Of a DNA stretch of 64,000 bases, positions 39,715-50,049 are shown piece by piece. Position numbers and translations under genes: made by a program. The stretch comes from Symbiodinium sp. CCMP2592 (lineage: Eukaryota; Sar; Dinophyceae; Suessiales; Symbiodiniaceae): NCBI GenBank assembly GCA_905221615.1, contig CAJNDT010004524.1, positions 424,506 to 488,505 on the forward strand. Direction: 5' to 3'. The first letter of the stretch is position 1; each line of letters starts with the position of its first letter. The notes beneath the pieces are model-generated. The model searched no databases. It worked only from the letters and a program-made list of their open reading frames with translations, and had not been told where the DNA came from.

Positions 39715-40496
39715 CCTGTCTAGTTCTCTGGCACGGAGATGACTCCCCGTTGCCTGTCTGAAGTATTCTGAGAATTCGGCATCCAGGAGAAAGTTTGGGG
39801 ATTCGGGTTTGGGTCCCCGACTTAAAGACGGGCCCTTATGCTGAAGTTGAAACTTGATTCCGGGGTGGCAAGGTAATGTAGAGATCTGCAACATTAGGGT
39901 TAGTGTTGAGGGTTTAGTGTAACCCGCCTGAGTACCTGTGTAGTTCTACCAGAACCCCACAGCCCTTGTCCGTTATCCAAAGCTGCTAAATTCGGACAGG
40001 AAATATGAGATGCTGGCATTTGGTGAGGGCCGGGGTGCCAAGCTCATTTCGGGGTTTAGGGGTTAGGGCTTTAGGGGTTTAAGTGTAGGGTTTCCGCCTA
40101 ATTCTTAACTCGTGGACCCTACGTGGCCTTGACCCTTACCCCAACGCCCAAACCGTTATAGAGCCCTTAGAGGAGCCCTCCAACTCTTGAACCCAGAACT
40201 ACCCCATGCCCAAAATCTCCTGACCGGCTTAGGGTCTCTAGGTTCGTCCAGTGACATCTGCAAACCATGCGGTTCCTGTTTCGGGAAGATTTCGGATCCA
40301 CAGCACGTGTTGAGACAACGACATCCAAAGCAAACGATGCAAGGGAATCATACAGAACAGTGCAATGTACCATACCATTTTCACGACTACAAAGAAAGGG
40401 TAGATCTGTATGTAGTGTAAACGGCGACTTCAACTGATTGTCCAGAGCTTTACATCATCGCGCTGAACCCTATACAGCCTAAAACATCAACGGGCC
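39715..40496. other. Unassigned spacer
   Basis: Opposed frames at 40167-40433 (minus, 88 codons) and 40187-40420 (plus, 77 codons) are both mixed in composition. TTTAGGG words at 40050-40090. Confidence 0.35.
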
Positions 40497-40632
40497 CCAA
40501 ACCCGAAACCCCTAAACCTTAATCCTTAACTCCTAAACCCTAAACCCCAAAAACCTAAACCCCTCACTCCTAAACCCTAAACCCCTAAACCCTACACCCC
40601 TAACCCTTATAAACCCTAAACCCGTAAACCCA
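40497..40632 (-). repeat. Degenerate CCCTAAA array
   Basis: CCCTAAACCCCTAAACCC-type units with many single-base variants. Confidence 0.8.
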
Positions 40633-40846
40633 GCAAGCTGCAAGCTCAAAGCTCGATCGGACAGCCCATCATCGCCCGGGCATCGCAGAGCGCCAGGAGC
40701 AGTTGCTCACGTGACTTCATTTTCCTTGCAGTTTAGGGCTTAGGGATTCCGGGCTTAGGGTTTATAGGAGCTTAGGAGTTTAGCGGTTTAGGGCTTTAGG
40801 GGTTTAGGTTTTAGGGTTTAAAGCTTCATTTTCCTTGCAGTTTAGG

Positions 40847-41033
40847 ATAGGGGCCTGAATAATTTCAACAGGTCTCCGTTTAATAGCGGTCGATAAGGGC
40901 TACTATGAGGGCTACTATAGAGCTATTCTAAGGAGTGAATATAGGGGCCTTGATAATCAGAATACGGTTTGGGGTATACTATTGATACCATAATCATAAC
41001 AAGTAACCCCAACATAGTATTGGCAATTCTTGA
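40847..41033 (+). mobile_element. Two PAL-A units in tandem
   Basis: Variant unit at 40847-40935 (GGGCCTGAATAATTTCAACA, GGCTACTATAGAGC) followed at 40940 by TATAGGGGCCTTGATAATCA and a typical interior. Confidence 0.65.
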
Positions 41034-41047
41034 CTGGGTTGGCCTTT

Positions 41048-41130
41048 AAACACGCCGAAACATATCTATATATAGGGCCCCTTATAAACCCAAACAAGGA
41101 AAATAAAAATGTCACAAAATCCAACTTAGT
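41048..41130 (+). repeat. Dispersed repeat W, diverged copy
   Basis: GCCGAAACATATCTATATAT and AACAAGGAAAATAAAAATGT then CACAAAATCC. Confidence 0.6.
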
Positions 41131-41189
41131 TGAGGCCTTTTAAGGCTCAGTTCCGGCTTAAGGTTTAGGGTGTAGGGTTCAGGGTTTTA

Positions 41190-41297
41190 CCCAAAGGGTC
41201 CAAAGTACCTACATGGGAGAATGTAGGGTTTCTATACTAGGAATTCCTGTTATGATTTGGGGAGTATCCCCCATAACAGTACCTAGGACCCTTTGAG
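41190..41297 (+). mobile_element. PAL-G, TTA duplication
   Basis: CCCAAAGGGTCCAAAGTACC and CAGTACCTAGGACCCTTTGA. TTA at 41187-41189 and 41298-41300. Confidence 0.92.
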
Positions 41298-41327
41298 TTA
41301 GGATTCAGGGATGTTTAGAATGTCTAC

Positions 41328-41386
41328 GGGCGGTTCTCTGAGTTAGGTCTCGTTTAAATCAGGACCCTAATTTAGAGAACTGCCCA
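41328..41386 (+). mobile_element. PAL-R, short copy
   Basis: GGGCGGTTCTCTGAGTTAGG and ACCCTAATTTAGAGAACTGC. Confidence 0.65.
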
Positions 41387-41526
41387 TACAGGACTTTGGG
41401 ATTAGGTCCTAGGGCAGACTCAGGCTGTTTGGGTTTGGACCTTCGGGTGCCGGGCTGGCATATGTTTGTTGGGGGATACTATATCTACAGGGGCATACCT
41501 TTCACTCTTTTGCGAGTTTCATGGTT

Positions 41527-41721
41527 TTAGGGTCTGTGATGTAGAAAACAGGTACCCTGCAAGAGGAAGGCATGACCCTTTAGGTAAGGTGCTGTCACGG
41601 AAGGCTTGCTGATCAGAGGTCGAGTGCAAATTTGTTTCCCTTGTATGACATCCAGAAAGGCGAAGTAACGAAGTGCCGCGGAGGGTCCAGTGATCAAGGA
41701 ATCTTTGGCAATGACTTCCAC
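41527..41721 (-). other. Possible downstream coding block
   Basis: Minus-strand frame of 64 codons starting at GTG (VEVIAKDSLITGPSAALRYF), repeat-free. It contains a pyrimidine-rich CATGCCTTCCTCTTGCAG acceptor-like signal. Same strand as the better supported block at 41899-42180, so possibly another exon of that gene. Confidence 0.25.
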
Positions 41722-41898
41722 GTGACACCCTAACCTAAACCCCTACGGTGGCTTTAGGATAAAGCCAGGAGGCGTGAACACCCCAGACCCCCCTCCCCGC
41801 TCCAAATCCACTGCCGCGTTCTTCAACTATGGGTCTTGATATCAAACCCTGTAAACCCGAACCCCCCAGATGCAAATCATGAAGTCTGACGCAGTATG

Positions 41899-42180
41899 TC
41901 ACTCTTGTGGTGTGAGGACCTTTCTGCGGCTTGTGGCTTCGATCTGCACGTCGCTGTTGCCCGTTGTGTTAGTATTTGGATCAGCTGCGGACGCCTCCTG
42001 GAGCTGCGAGATCTCGAAGGCGACTTGATTGATTTGGTCTGCTGCGTGACCCCACAGCGTCCACTGCACGCGCATGCCATCCAGCTTGGCGTCGGCAAAG
42101 CGTTTCTGGGATGATGATTTGAAGATAATGCTACATGCCTGAAGAGCCCAAATCCGATTCTTGAAGCCCAAGACTGACAG
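41899..42180 (-). CDS. Exon-like block with strong codon bias, unrecognised
   Basis: Best coding signal in the window. Over 90 codons about two thirds of third positions are G or C. In the central 38 codons it is about 84 percent, against about 39 percent at second positions. The peptide (GFKNRIWALQACSIIFK, then FADAKLDGMRVQWTLWGHAA, then INQVAFEISQLQEA) looks globular and partly helical. No ATG; the first codon is TTG. CTGTCAG at 42174-42180 (reverse strand) fits an acceptor. The frame ends at TGA, but AAAGGTCC nearby could be a donor. Just upstream are telomeric words, then another open stretch (VKEVHANVLKSDEVEVPKVE) at about 42219-42290. No known family. Confidence 0.45.
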   Translation of the reverse strand: MSVLGFKNRIWALQACSIIFKSSSQKRFADAKLDGMRVQWTLWGHAADQINQVAFEISQLQEASAADPNTNTTGNSDVQIEATSRRKVLTPQE

Positions 42181-42290
42181 ATCTTTGGTGTTTAGGTTTA
42201 GGGTTTAGGGGTGGAGTTCGCTCAACTTTGGGCACTTCAACCTCGTCACTCTTCAGGACGTTCGCGTGAACTTCTTTGACTATCTGTCAC

Positions 42291-42733
42291 TTGGCTTGGG
42301 ATATTGAGGTTCGAAAGGCTTTCGGTACAGAACACCATGGTGCTGTAGGATGACTTACCCAGTAAAGCCCCGTGTAAACGCAATGGATCAAAGTGACTAA
42401 TCTTTTATCCTCGGAACTCCGCAGCCTAGGAGTTTGGGTCGACGTGCATGCTTGCCTTAAGGGCCAAAGGACCCTTAAAAGTCAGGGCCCTGTACCCTTA
42501 TACTTTTATACTCTGAATCCCTATATATGGTGTATGAACCCTAAACCCTTTTAGGGCTCATTCCGTCTTTAAGCTCCTAGAAACCCACAGCTCCTCCGCG
42601 GCTCCTTGACCATAGTAAAACCCACACTGTGGCACTTAGGGTTTAAGGGCACCTGATAATCAGTCCGAGGGACAGAACCTTGCGCAGATCTCCAAGAAGT
42701 CGATGGCGCAATAGCACCTTCCAAGATCTTTTC
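42291..42733. other. Unassigned spacer
   Basis: No element. GGGCCAAAGGACCCTTAAAA at 42460 is a short imperfect palindrome. Confidence 0.35.
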
Positions 42734-42850
42734 CAAAGAGTCCAAGTACCCAAATACGAGAGCTTTACGTCCCCAAATCAAAACTCTGAATGGTTTCGTG
42801 AAATATAGAACCTCACTAATTATTGGGGTACGTGGACACTTCGGGTCTGG
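42734..42850 (+). mobile_element. PAL-F element, degraded
   Basis: AAGAGTCCAAGTACCCAAAT on the left, GGGGTACGTGGACACTTCGG on the right. Confidence 0.6.
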
Positions 42851-43187
42851 CAGCCACAGGAAGAACCCTGAATGGTAAACCTGAAACCCTAAGCCCCCAA
42901 ACCCCGAAAAGTCACTAAACATCGAATCGCACCGTGTGAATCATTCGAAGGGCGTTTGTGTATAAGTGGTGTTCCAGACACCGGGAATCTGTTGCTTACG
43001 TACTCGAGTCGGCTTAGGGTTCCAGAAAGACCCCTGCAACACCCTTATACAACCTTCTTTTGATCCTGAATTCCTTCTTGAAGAACCGAAAAGACGCCTA
43101 GGACTGATCCCTAAAACCATGGTACAGCACCCCGGCTCCGGGTAGTTCAAGCTGACTTTTGAAGCTCCACAGCCAATGAACCCTACC
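42851..43187. other. Unassigned spacer
   Basis: No repeat family. A 69-codon minus frame at 42941-43150 is unsupported. Confidence 0.3.
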
Positions 43188-43189
43188 TA

Positions 43190-43281
43190 TAGTCTCCATT
43201 GTAGTCCCTATTGTTGGTTTAACCAATTACATATTAAGGATCCTATAAGGTAACCCCAAAAAGGTACTACAGTGGAGACTA
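43190..43281 (+). mobile_element. Singleton palindrome, possible TA duplication
   Basis: TAGTCTCCATTGTAGT and GTACTACAGTGGAGACTA. TA on both sides. GGATCCTATAAGG in the loop. Confidence 0.75.
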
Positions 43282-43700
43282 TATATGGTATAATCCTAAA
43301 CCCTCAATCCCTAGCCTCGCGGGGCGACGAGCGGAGGAGGTGTTCCACCAGACCGCGTTTGCTGAGCTCATCCTCCTTCAGGTGTAGGATATGGGGATTC
43401 GCGCATGGGGCTTCGAGAGCAAAGAGTAGGGATCTTGATTCGCGCGTATAGAGTTTGGGATTTAGGCTTTAGGGTTGAGAGGGTATGCCTCATCACGGGG
43501 TTAAGGCTTAGGTTCTTGAAACAGAAAGGGTTTGAAGCATGCGGGTTTCAATCAGGGTTTGAAGTTAAGGGCTGTCATGGAGGCTAGGTTTCCACAGGGA
43601 ACGTTCTCGAAGGTGTTCTTCAAAGGCTCCGATTGCTAACCAGAGAATCGCTTGGGTTCAGAGTCGCTAGGAATACGCAGGCTTAATGTTGATAGACTCT
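43282..43700. other. Spacer with telomeric words
   Basis: GGGTTTGAAG and TTTAGG words. No exon supported. Confidence 0.3.
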
Positions 43701-43775
43701 TTTGGGGTTCCTTATGATAAGTATAGTACAATGTGCCCCAAACCCGATTCTGGTTATCAAGGCCCCTATATTACA
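43701..43775 (-). mobile_element. PAL-A fragment, reverse
   Basis: GGTTCCTTATGATAAGTATA then TTCTGGTTATCAAGGCCCCT. Followed by a GGAACCC/AAGGAACCC run to 43850. Confidence 0.65.
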
Positions 43776-43850
43776 GTACCCATTATAGATCCAAATAGCA
43801 GGAACCCTTGTAGACCCCTTTCAAGGAACCCATAAAGGAACCCTAAAACC

Positions 43851-44212
43851 CGATTCTAATAAACCGGCCGAGGGTCTTAAAGCGTGCGGAGTAGCATTGC
43901 AACACAATGATGCTAGGCTAAGGCTAAGGGCCTGCCGGCATTGTAGAGGAACGGCCTATGCTGGGCGATCCCACTCTCTGCAGCCAGTCCTGGCCCAATG
44001 ACAACGGACGGTCACGTGGCAATGGGCTCTCATGAGTGTCCCAAGAACCACGCGGCAGTTCCGTCTCATAGCGAAAATGCCTCAAGGAGTGGTGGATGAA
44101 AACCCAAAAGACCTAAATCGCAAAAAGTTAGGACTCAGAAAATAATCATTCAGTGACTATAGATTTCAAGATGCAGCCGCCAACACCTGACCAGAACTGA
44201 CAACTAAACCTA
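43851..44212. other. Unassigned spacer
   Basis: GC-balanced and repeat-poor. GCTAGGCTAAGGCTAAGG at 43912 is a small direct repeat. No frame supported. Confidence 0.3.
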
Positions 44213-44243
44213 CTTGGAGGGTCGGGGGACTTAGTACCTGGTG
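44213..44243 (+). mobile_element. PAL-I left end only
   Basis: CTTGGAGGGTCGGGGGACTT then TAGTACCTGG, after TA at 44211-44212. It joins a PAL-A-like tail (GGTAATTTTTCAGGCTTCTA). Confidence 0.75.
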
Positions 44244-44322
44244 AAGTCAATATTGGTAATTTTTCAGGCTTCTATAGTAGAGCACGAGGAGCCAGAACAT
44301 ATCCATGGTCAAGATGGTCATA

Positions 44323-44423
44323 CTGTTGATGGACAAAATCCTGCATTACCCATTATAAGGAATATACCATAGTTCCCATAGTTTAGAGTCCTTAGGGTCA
44401 TGCAGGATTTTGTCCATCAGCAG
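44323..44423 (+). mobile_element. PAL-B subtype with co-varying arms, 101 bp
   Basis: CTGTTGATGGACAAAATCCT and AGGATTTTGTCCATCAGCAG. Both arms differ from the consensus (TGATATAAAT) at the same paired positions, preserving base pairing. TA at 44321-44322 and 44424-44425. Confidence 0.93.
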
Positions 44424-44563
44424 TATTATCATGTTATACTGCTCTGCCGTGCCTTGAATGGTGCAGCAAGACCGCAGTGACTACCGTGGATCGGGAGATG
44501 TAGGGTGCAGGACACCCTACGCGCTAAACCCTGAACACCCTCAAAACTTCAAACCCAAGCCCT

Positions 44564-44656
44564 ATACAGAGGCCCCAAAGTAGTTCCTTTTTGGGATGAC
44601 CTGATAGAATTCTATATATGGACCCCAAAAAGGGAACTACTATGGGGGCTTAGCAT
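44564..44656 (+). mobile_element. PAL-L element
   Basis: GAGGCCCCAAAGTAGTTCCT and AAAGGGAACTACTATGGGGG. Ends eroded. Confidence 0.8.
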
Positions 44657-44822
44657 AAACCCTGAGGCCCTAAATCTTCAAGCCCCTAAGCACTACACCC
44701 TGAACCCCAAACCGAAAGCTTAAGCCCTAATTCAACTAAACCCAAAACCCTGATTAAAAAAAAAAAAAGCCCTGATTCAAAACCCAACCCCTAAACTAAC
44801 GGACAGTCTCTGCTTCGGAGGC

Positions 44823-44921
44823 ACATGGACAGTTTAGGTGGTGTTATAAGTAGGGTAACCATACTTAGAGCCCATATTAAGGGGCTTATAACCCCACTTG
44901 CAACTACCCATGAACCTCCAA
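44823..44921 (+). mobile_element. PAL-J, left terminus eroded
   Basis: The interior GTTATAAGTAGGGTAACCAT and right end ACTACCCATGAACCTCCAAG are intact. Confidence 0.8.
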
Positions 44922-44934
44922 GAAGGCAAGAAGG

Positions 44935-45005
44935 CCCTAAACCCTATCTGCCCTTATAGGATCCCTATAGTTTTAGATCCCTTTAAAGGGACCCTTATAA
45001 CCCCC
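44935..45005. repeat. GGATCCC / CCTTTAAAGG run
   Basis: TTATAGGATCCCTATAG and TTTAAAGGGACCC words. Confidence 0.55.
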
Positions 45006-45660
45006 AAGTGCTTCAGAGGCACATGTGCTCTCGCAGATGCGGATTCGTTTGAAGCCGCTCAGCAACAAGGCAGGCGCCCATGACGAGACTGTCGATCCTC
45101 TGGGGCGATCCACGTGGAGGCTAGGGCTTAAGAGGCTTCCTTTAAGGAGTGGGTTCCGCTCGGGGTTCTATAGGGATTTAGGGTTGATCTACAATAAAAT
45201 TCAAGATAGTAATAATGGTAGTGGATTTGAGGCTTTAGGGTTTTGGGGTTGAGGGCTGGCTAAGTTAAGTTTAGGGCTTGGGCTTAAGGGTTTGGGGTTT
45301 AGGGTTTCGGGCTCGAGGGTTTAAGGTTCGCTTAAGCCTGAACCGCAAGCGGCAAAACCCCCAACTCCTAAACCTGCGTAACGTTTCAGGATCTGGGCGC
45401 TGCCAACAGTTTTAGGATTGGGTGGTCTATACATTGGGTGGTCTATGAATGTGTAATCGTCGTGAGTGTCGTTATCTCTGGATCTTAACATCACTTCGAC
45501 GCGAAGCGAAACCACTCACAAGGATGGGTCGCCTAAGGTTGCGAAGCCACACCCCATGACCCCTCACCATGCAAACATCGCGAATCGAACCCTAATCTAA
45601 TGAAGTCTACCCATCGAAAGGTGAGCAGCACCAATCCGAACCAAGCCCAGCCCACCCTAA
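45006..45660. other. Unassigned spacer
   Basis: Degenerate GGGTTTAGGG at 45270-45330. Short frames only. GGGTGGTCTATACATTGGGTGGTCTAT at 45419 is a 14-bp tandem pair. Confidence 0.35.
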
Positions 45661-45880
45661 TGAGGGTCCATGTGCCCAACAAGTATGCACGTTGGCCCCG
45701 AAGTACCGATATGGGGACTACCTTCAAGGACATAGTATATTCTTTACACTGAACTTAGAACCCTCGCAAAAATTCTAATTCTAGCTGTTTCTTAGGGATT
45801 ATAATAACCAAGAATTAAAAAAAAATCTAAGTACCCCTAAGTACTATATACTCTTTGGATACGTGGACCCTTAGGGACCC
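45661..45880 (+). mobile_element. PAL-F with an unidentified insert
   Basis: Left half GAGGGTCCATGTGCCCAAC to AGTACCGATATGGGGACTAC and right half CTAAGTACTATATACTCTTT to GTGGACCCTTAGGG are separated by about 100 bp of non-PAL DNA with an A9 run. Confidence 0.65.
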
Positions 45881-45930
45881 ACAGGGTGAGAGACGGAACT
45901 GAAGCCAAAATCACCACCCCAGCTCAGAAC

Positions 45931-46038
45931 CCAGAGACTCCACGATCCCCTAATTAAGGAATATACCTTAAATCATATAAGGGATCCTACTATAATGTAA
46001 GGTATCGTCCTTAACTAGCGGATATTGGAGTCTCTGGA
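45931..46038 (+). mobile_element. PAL-K element
   Basis: CCAGAGACTCCACGATCCCC and GGATATTGGAGTCTCTGG. GGGATCCTACTATAATG in the loop. Confidence 0.87.
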
Positions 46039-46232
46039 AACCCAAGAGAAGGGGGGGGAGCGTGCAAACAGTTTGAAGACGTTGGGGGTCCGCGCACGGG
46101 CCCTTGTAGCTGCATCCAACCAAACCCAGACCCTAGACCGTGGTGTGAGCGACCGCCATGTCAAGCCCATCCAGAATTTCAAGTGCTTCACGTCACCTCC
46201 TGTGCACGGCTTCGCACCAGTAGTGCATTCCC

Positions 46233-46307
46233 CTAAGGGTCCAAGTAGTTTTTGATACCTGAAAGGCCCTAAAGTCCTATAACAGGGAGTACTTGGACCC
46301 TCCCCTA
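46233..46307 (+). mobile_element. PAL-F-like short palindrome
   Basis: CTAAGGGTCCAAGTAGTTTT and GGGAGTACTTGGACCCTCCC. Confidence 0.7.
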
Positions 46308-46742
46308 ATCGGTTCTACCACAGTTCGCGCCCATGCTTGTTCGATGTCGTCCTCGCCCGTAGTGTTTTCGTATTTTGCTTTAGGGGGTCAATGAAGAAAT
46401 GCCTGTATCCGGGAATCCTAGGGGACAGCATTACTACAAGTAAGTATTGGGCTCCTACATCACACTGCAGCGGTTGAATAATGCAAGGGCTTTGAAAGAC
46501 CCTTGTGCAAGTGAGCACTTTTACCTGTTAGGTACAGTACTGCAGTCCACATCAGGGCAGAGGTGGCTATCAACCAGGGGTGTACCTTATACGGTACGCC
46601 AAAGGCAGGGCCAATACAGGACGTCGTCAGGAAAAGGGCCGTAAACCCTAAACCCTATGAACCCTAACTGTGCAGCTCCTCGAACATCGACCGGATAAAT
46701 GAACAATTCTAAAATACCGAACCCCCCATCGTAACCACTAAT
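46308..46742. other. Unassigned spacer
   Basis: No repeat family. A 65-codon plus frame (46447-46644) is unsupported. Confidence 0.3.
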
Positions 46743-46850
46743 TAGGGGCCTTAATAAAAGAATTAGGGTTTTGGGGCCCACTATACTACAGCTATAGTCT
46801 AATAAGGAACCGCCAAAATAGTATTGGTAATCACTGAGGCCCCAACATTA
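46743..46850 (+). mobile_element. PAL-A element
   Basis: TAGGGGCCTTAATAAAAGAA and GGTAATCACTGAGGCCCCAA. Confidence 0.8.
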
Positions 46851-47137
46851 CGCCGGTTACCGGACTTCAAGAGTAATGATGCGCAGCAAGCGGCCCCTCT
46901 GCAGAAAGCACGACCACCCGCTCCATCATGTTCGGATTCCTCAGTCACTTCAGAAACCTCTCAAACTCCAAACCCAAGGCACCGAAAGAAATCCTAAATC
47001 CTAAACAAGAAAGCTGAACCTTCAAACCCTTAATAAGCCACAGCACTCCAAAAGTGCCGAATACCAAAGCAGTATAAGAATCCAAGATTCTGAACAACCA
47101 AACCCAGAACTTCAACACTCCAGTGACCAAAGTCCTA
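46851..47137. other. Spacer before PAL-L
   Basis: A plus frame from 47080 reads into PAL-L. Joined across PAL-L it stays open (NFNTPVTKVL then ILTASKMKLLHA), but the minus strand is also open. Not called. Confidence 0.25.
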
Positions 47138-47224
47138 CCCATAGGCCCCGTAGTAGTTCCTTCTTGCTACCTTATAGAGTTCTATATATGAACCCCCAAA
47201 AGGAACTATTATGGGGCCTATGGG
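47138..47224 (+). mobile_element. PAL-L, TA duplication
   Basis: CCCATAGGCCCCGTAGTAGT and ACTATTATGGGGCCTATGGG. TA at 47136-47137 and 47225-47226. Confidence 0.92.
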
Positions 47225-47429
47225 TAATTTTAACTGCCTCAAAGATGAAACTCCTACATGCCAAACCCCAACCCCCAAAAACCCTGAAACCGAACGGAAC
47301 CCTAAACCCTAAACCCTAAACCCTTGTACGACCCTTGAGACTCCCTTCAAGGAATGTTTCCCAACAACGCAGGAAGCCCAGGAAAGCTAAACTGCAAAAG
47401 CAGCCAAACCCGAAACGACTGGTATAATG

Positions 47430-47520
47430 GAGGGGCCTGCAATGATAATTAGAATGAGGCTTCGGAGGGTACACATATATTAAAAAAACACCAAAAAGGT
47501 ATTGGTAATTATTTCAGCCA
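47430..47520 (+). mobile_element. PAL-A, strongly diverged
   Basis: GGAGGGGCCTGCAATGATAA and AGGTATTGGTAATTATTTCA. Confidence 0.55.
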
Positions 47521-47796
47521 GAGACTGTCAAGGTCAGGCAAGGATCCGCTTGCTGACACTGATTCGGCAACCCGTCACACGTGTCATCTCTTGCGCATGC
47601 ATGCCACCGGTTCCCAGCAGACTGCTCACAGCTGAGCTGGGAACGACCATCTTGCCTCGCGTTTACAAAGGTTTCAGGATTAGCGATAAGGCTTGAAGGT
47701 TTCGGGTTTAGGGCTTAGGGCCTTTAGGGAGTCCAATGGGTTCGGGGAGCTGGCGCCGAGGCTGGAGATAGAACTTGAACGTGATGACTTTTATAT

Positions 47797-47897
47797 GGGT
47801 AGTTGTCAAAAGTATGGTTCCTTTTTGGGCACCCCAAATAACAGGTGCCATACTATATTAAGGACCCAAGAGGGGACCCTAATGCTGACAACCACGC
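47797..47897 (+). mobile_element. PAL-H, 101 bp
   Basis: GGGTAGTTGTCAAAAGTATG and CTAATGCTGACAACCACGC. Flanks ATAT and ATGT. Confidence 0.85.
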
Positions 47898-48650
47898 ATG
47901 TGAGCACCCCCCGCCTCTAATCACACACGGGAAACAGGCAGCCAAGTTGAAACCACAAGCCAACGCACCACCAACAAGAATAACAAAGAAACCCTAAGCC
48001 TTGTAAACTCGCAACACATATAAGGATCAGGATTTGGGGGGGACTCTTGAGGATACAGAACATAAGGTCCCTTCTAAGAGAGCCAGGAGTAGGGTTACTG
48101 CTGAGAGAGCCAGAAGTAGGGTTAAGGAGGGGGACCCATATGAGGTCAAGCTTCGGCTTCAAAAGCTGTAACTGTAGGTTCAAGGGATCAGGGTTTAGGA
48201 CTTGGGATCTTGCGGTTACGGTATTTAGGGATATACACTTCGCATATTTTGGTTTTGAGGATTCAGGGTTCGGGGTCCAGGGCTTCGAAACTTCGATTCA
48301 CGGGTTTGGGGTAAAGGGTTGGGGGCTCTCGGGGTTTTCTGGGCTTTTCTTTAGAACGATTTGTCGCCGTTCCCGGGAAGCACCAACCTACACTGCACAC
48401 TCATCTTGTGTGATCAATGGATTGTCGATTAATTTTGGTTGTGGCTACAATCGGTTGTTGCATTGTTGTCGTTGGTGCTTCGCTGTCGGTGCTTCTTGTT
48501 GCTATTGTTGTGGCTCTTGCTTAGTGCTTAGTGAAATCTAGCGTTTCGGTTCAGGGTTTGGGAAGTTTGGGGTGTAGGCCCGGGACTTAGAGATAAAGCA
48601 ATTGTAGCATGAATGCCCTGAAGAAGCATTTGCGAAACGCTCTCCATGCC
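47898..48650. other. Unassigned, open but telomere-word-rich
   Basis: Contains a 165-codon plus frame (48047-48541) rich in GFG/GFR residues from GGGTTTxGGG words, so not called. A 24-bp tandem pair around GAGAGAGCCAGAAGTAGGGT lies at 48077-48123. Confidence 0.35.
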
Positions 48651-48909
48651 TCTGAAACATTTTTGTAAATCCCCCCAAGCCCAACAATTTCCAAGAACTC
48701 CCTATTATGGGACTTCAGGGCCTTTTGATATCAAAGACCCTTAGAAAAAAACTTTAACGAAGGACTACATGGACCCTTCGAGAACCGCTCTCGCAGTACA
48801 GATTTGAAGCCCGAGGATACCCTTTAGTTCTTAGGACCCCCAATAAAAGTCGAGAGAGGGAAACCAGCTAGGCCCCCGAGTCTCTGTTTTGAAGTCCCTA
48901 CCGGGTCTA

Positions 48910-49018
48910 CCTTAGAAGCTGCCCCCACCCTGTAATAGTCACTATAAGGATTATATAAACTAGGGCCCTATTATATTCCTATTATACCACTATTACAGGG
49001 TAAGGACCCCTTCTAAGG
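48910..49018 (+). mobile_element. PAL-C without insert, TCTA duplication
   Basis: CCTTAGAAGCTGCCCCCACC and CCCTTCTAAGG, with CTGTAATAG / CTATTACAG inside. TCTA at 48906-48909 and 49019-49022. Empty-site reference for 2920-3138. Confidence 0.92.
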
Positions 49019-49022
49019 TCTA

Positions 49023-49481
49023 CCCCTCCCTAAAGCAATCTCGAAAGATACCAAGACAGTAAGTTGCCCTGAACGCAACACATCAAGCTCTAAACTCGAC
49101 GCCCCAGAAACCCCGTAGTCAAAACTCTATAGCGAAACCCTGAACTGTCTAGACCCTGTAAACACTACATCCTACGCCGAAGCCCTGAACCCTAAACCCG
49201 AAGCCCTAAGCTAAACCCTCATTGAAGCCCGAAGGGCAGATAGTAAAGGCTTTTTGCCGCCCGAGATCTTTCATCCTCGGCGTACTTCTTCAAAGGCTTT
49301 AGACTATGTTCGCAGGGATTCGAGGTTTGGGGGTTTAAGGCTTTGGGGCTTTTGGGTGGTTCATTCGGGGTTTAGGGTTTGCAGCAGTTGGGGCTAAAGG
49401 TTTTCAGGGCTTTAGAGATTTAGAATGATTTTGATAGCGGTCCTTGGGGGTTTGTGGCTTGGGAGTTTGTGTTACAGCTTA
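49023..49481. other. Unassigned spacer
   Basis: Scattered telomeric words at 49190-49230 and 49320-49390. No frame supported. Confidence 0.35.
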
Positions 49482-49594
49482 CAATAGAGGTCCAAAAGTT
49501 GGAAGCCCAGTAACCTCAATCCTTAAGGGCAATGCAAAGCGAATCCCAGCACGATTTGGCCTTCATCCGGTTTCCAACTCGATGGGGCTTACTG
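49482..49594 (+). mobile_element. PAL-E, 113 bp, TA duplication
   Basis: CAATAGAGGTCCAAAAGTTG and TTTCCAACTCGATGGGGCTT plus ACTG. TA at 49480-49481 and 49595-49596. Confidence 0.92.
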
Positions 49595-49609
49595 TATAGG
49601 GGTTGTTAG

Positions 49610-49715
49610 TATAGGGGCCTTAATAATTAAAACAGGGTTCTGGGGCCCACTGCACTATAATAACCAAAATAAAGGAACCCCAATTCTAGTATTAAGTTAT
49701 AGTAGTTACATAGGC
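49610..49715 (+). mobile_element. PAL-A element
   Basis: TATAGGGGCCTTAATAATTA on the left. The right arm is eroded (GTAGTTACATAGGCTCCTC). Starts 15 bp after PAL-E. Confidence 0.8.
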
Positions 49716-50049
49716 TCCTCCTATCCTAAACCCTAAACCCTATGGTATGGGGCCCGTGTTTATTTAGGCTCCTACAGTTGGGGCGCAGGGTTTAGCGGTG
49801 AGTTTTTTCCGGTTGAAGGGTTCAGGGCTTCGTCTGTTGGTTTGTTTGTGACGGTGTAGGGTTTAGGGTGTAGCATTGGTCTGCTGAATGCTTTGTGTGC
49901 AGAAATGCCCACCCCAAGACCACCCGGACAGTACTCACAGCGAGGCAAACTATCCAGCCAGCCGAACCATGTTCGACCAAGCCAAGGCCCAACATAATAC
50001 CAAGAGCAAAATTTAGGTTTTGCGTTGGGGTGAATTCTGGGTCGAAGGG

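Noticed and set aside
48047-48541. 165-codon ORF
   Set aside because: GFG/GFR-rich peptide produced by degenerate GGGTTTxGGG words.
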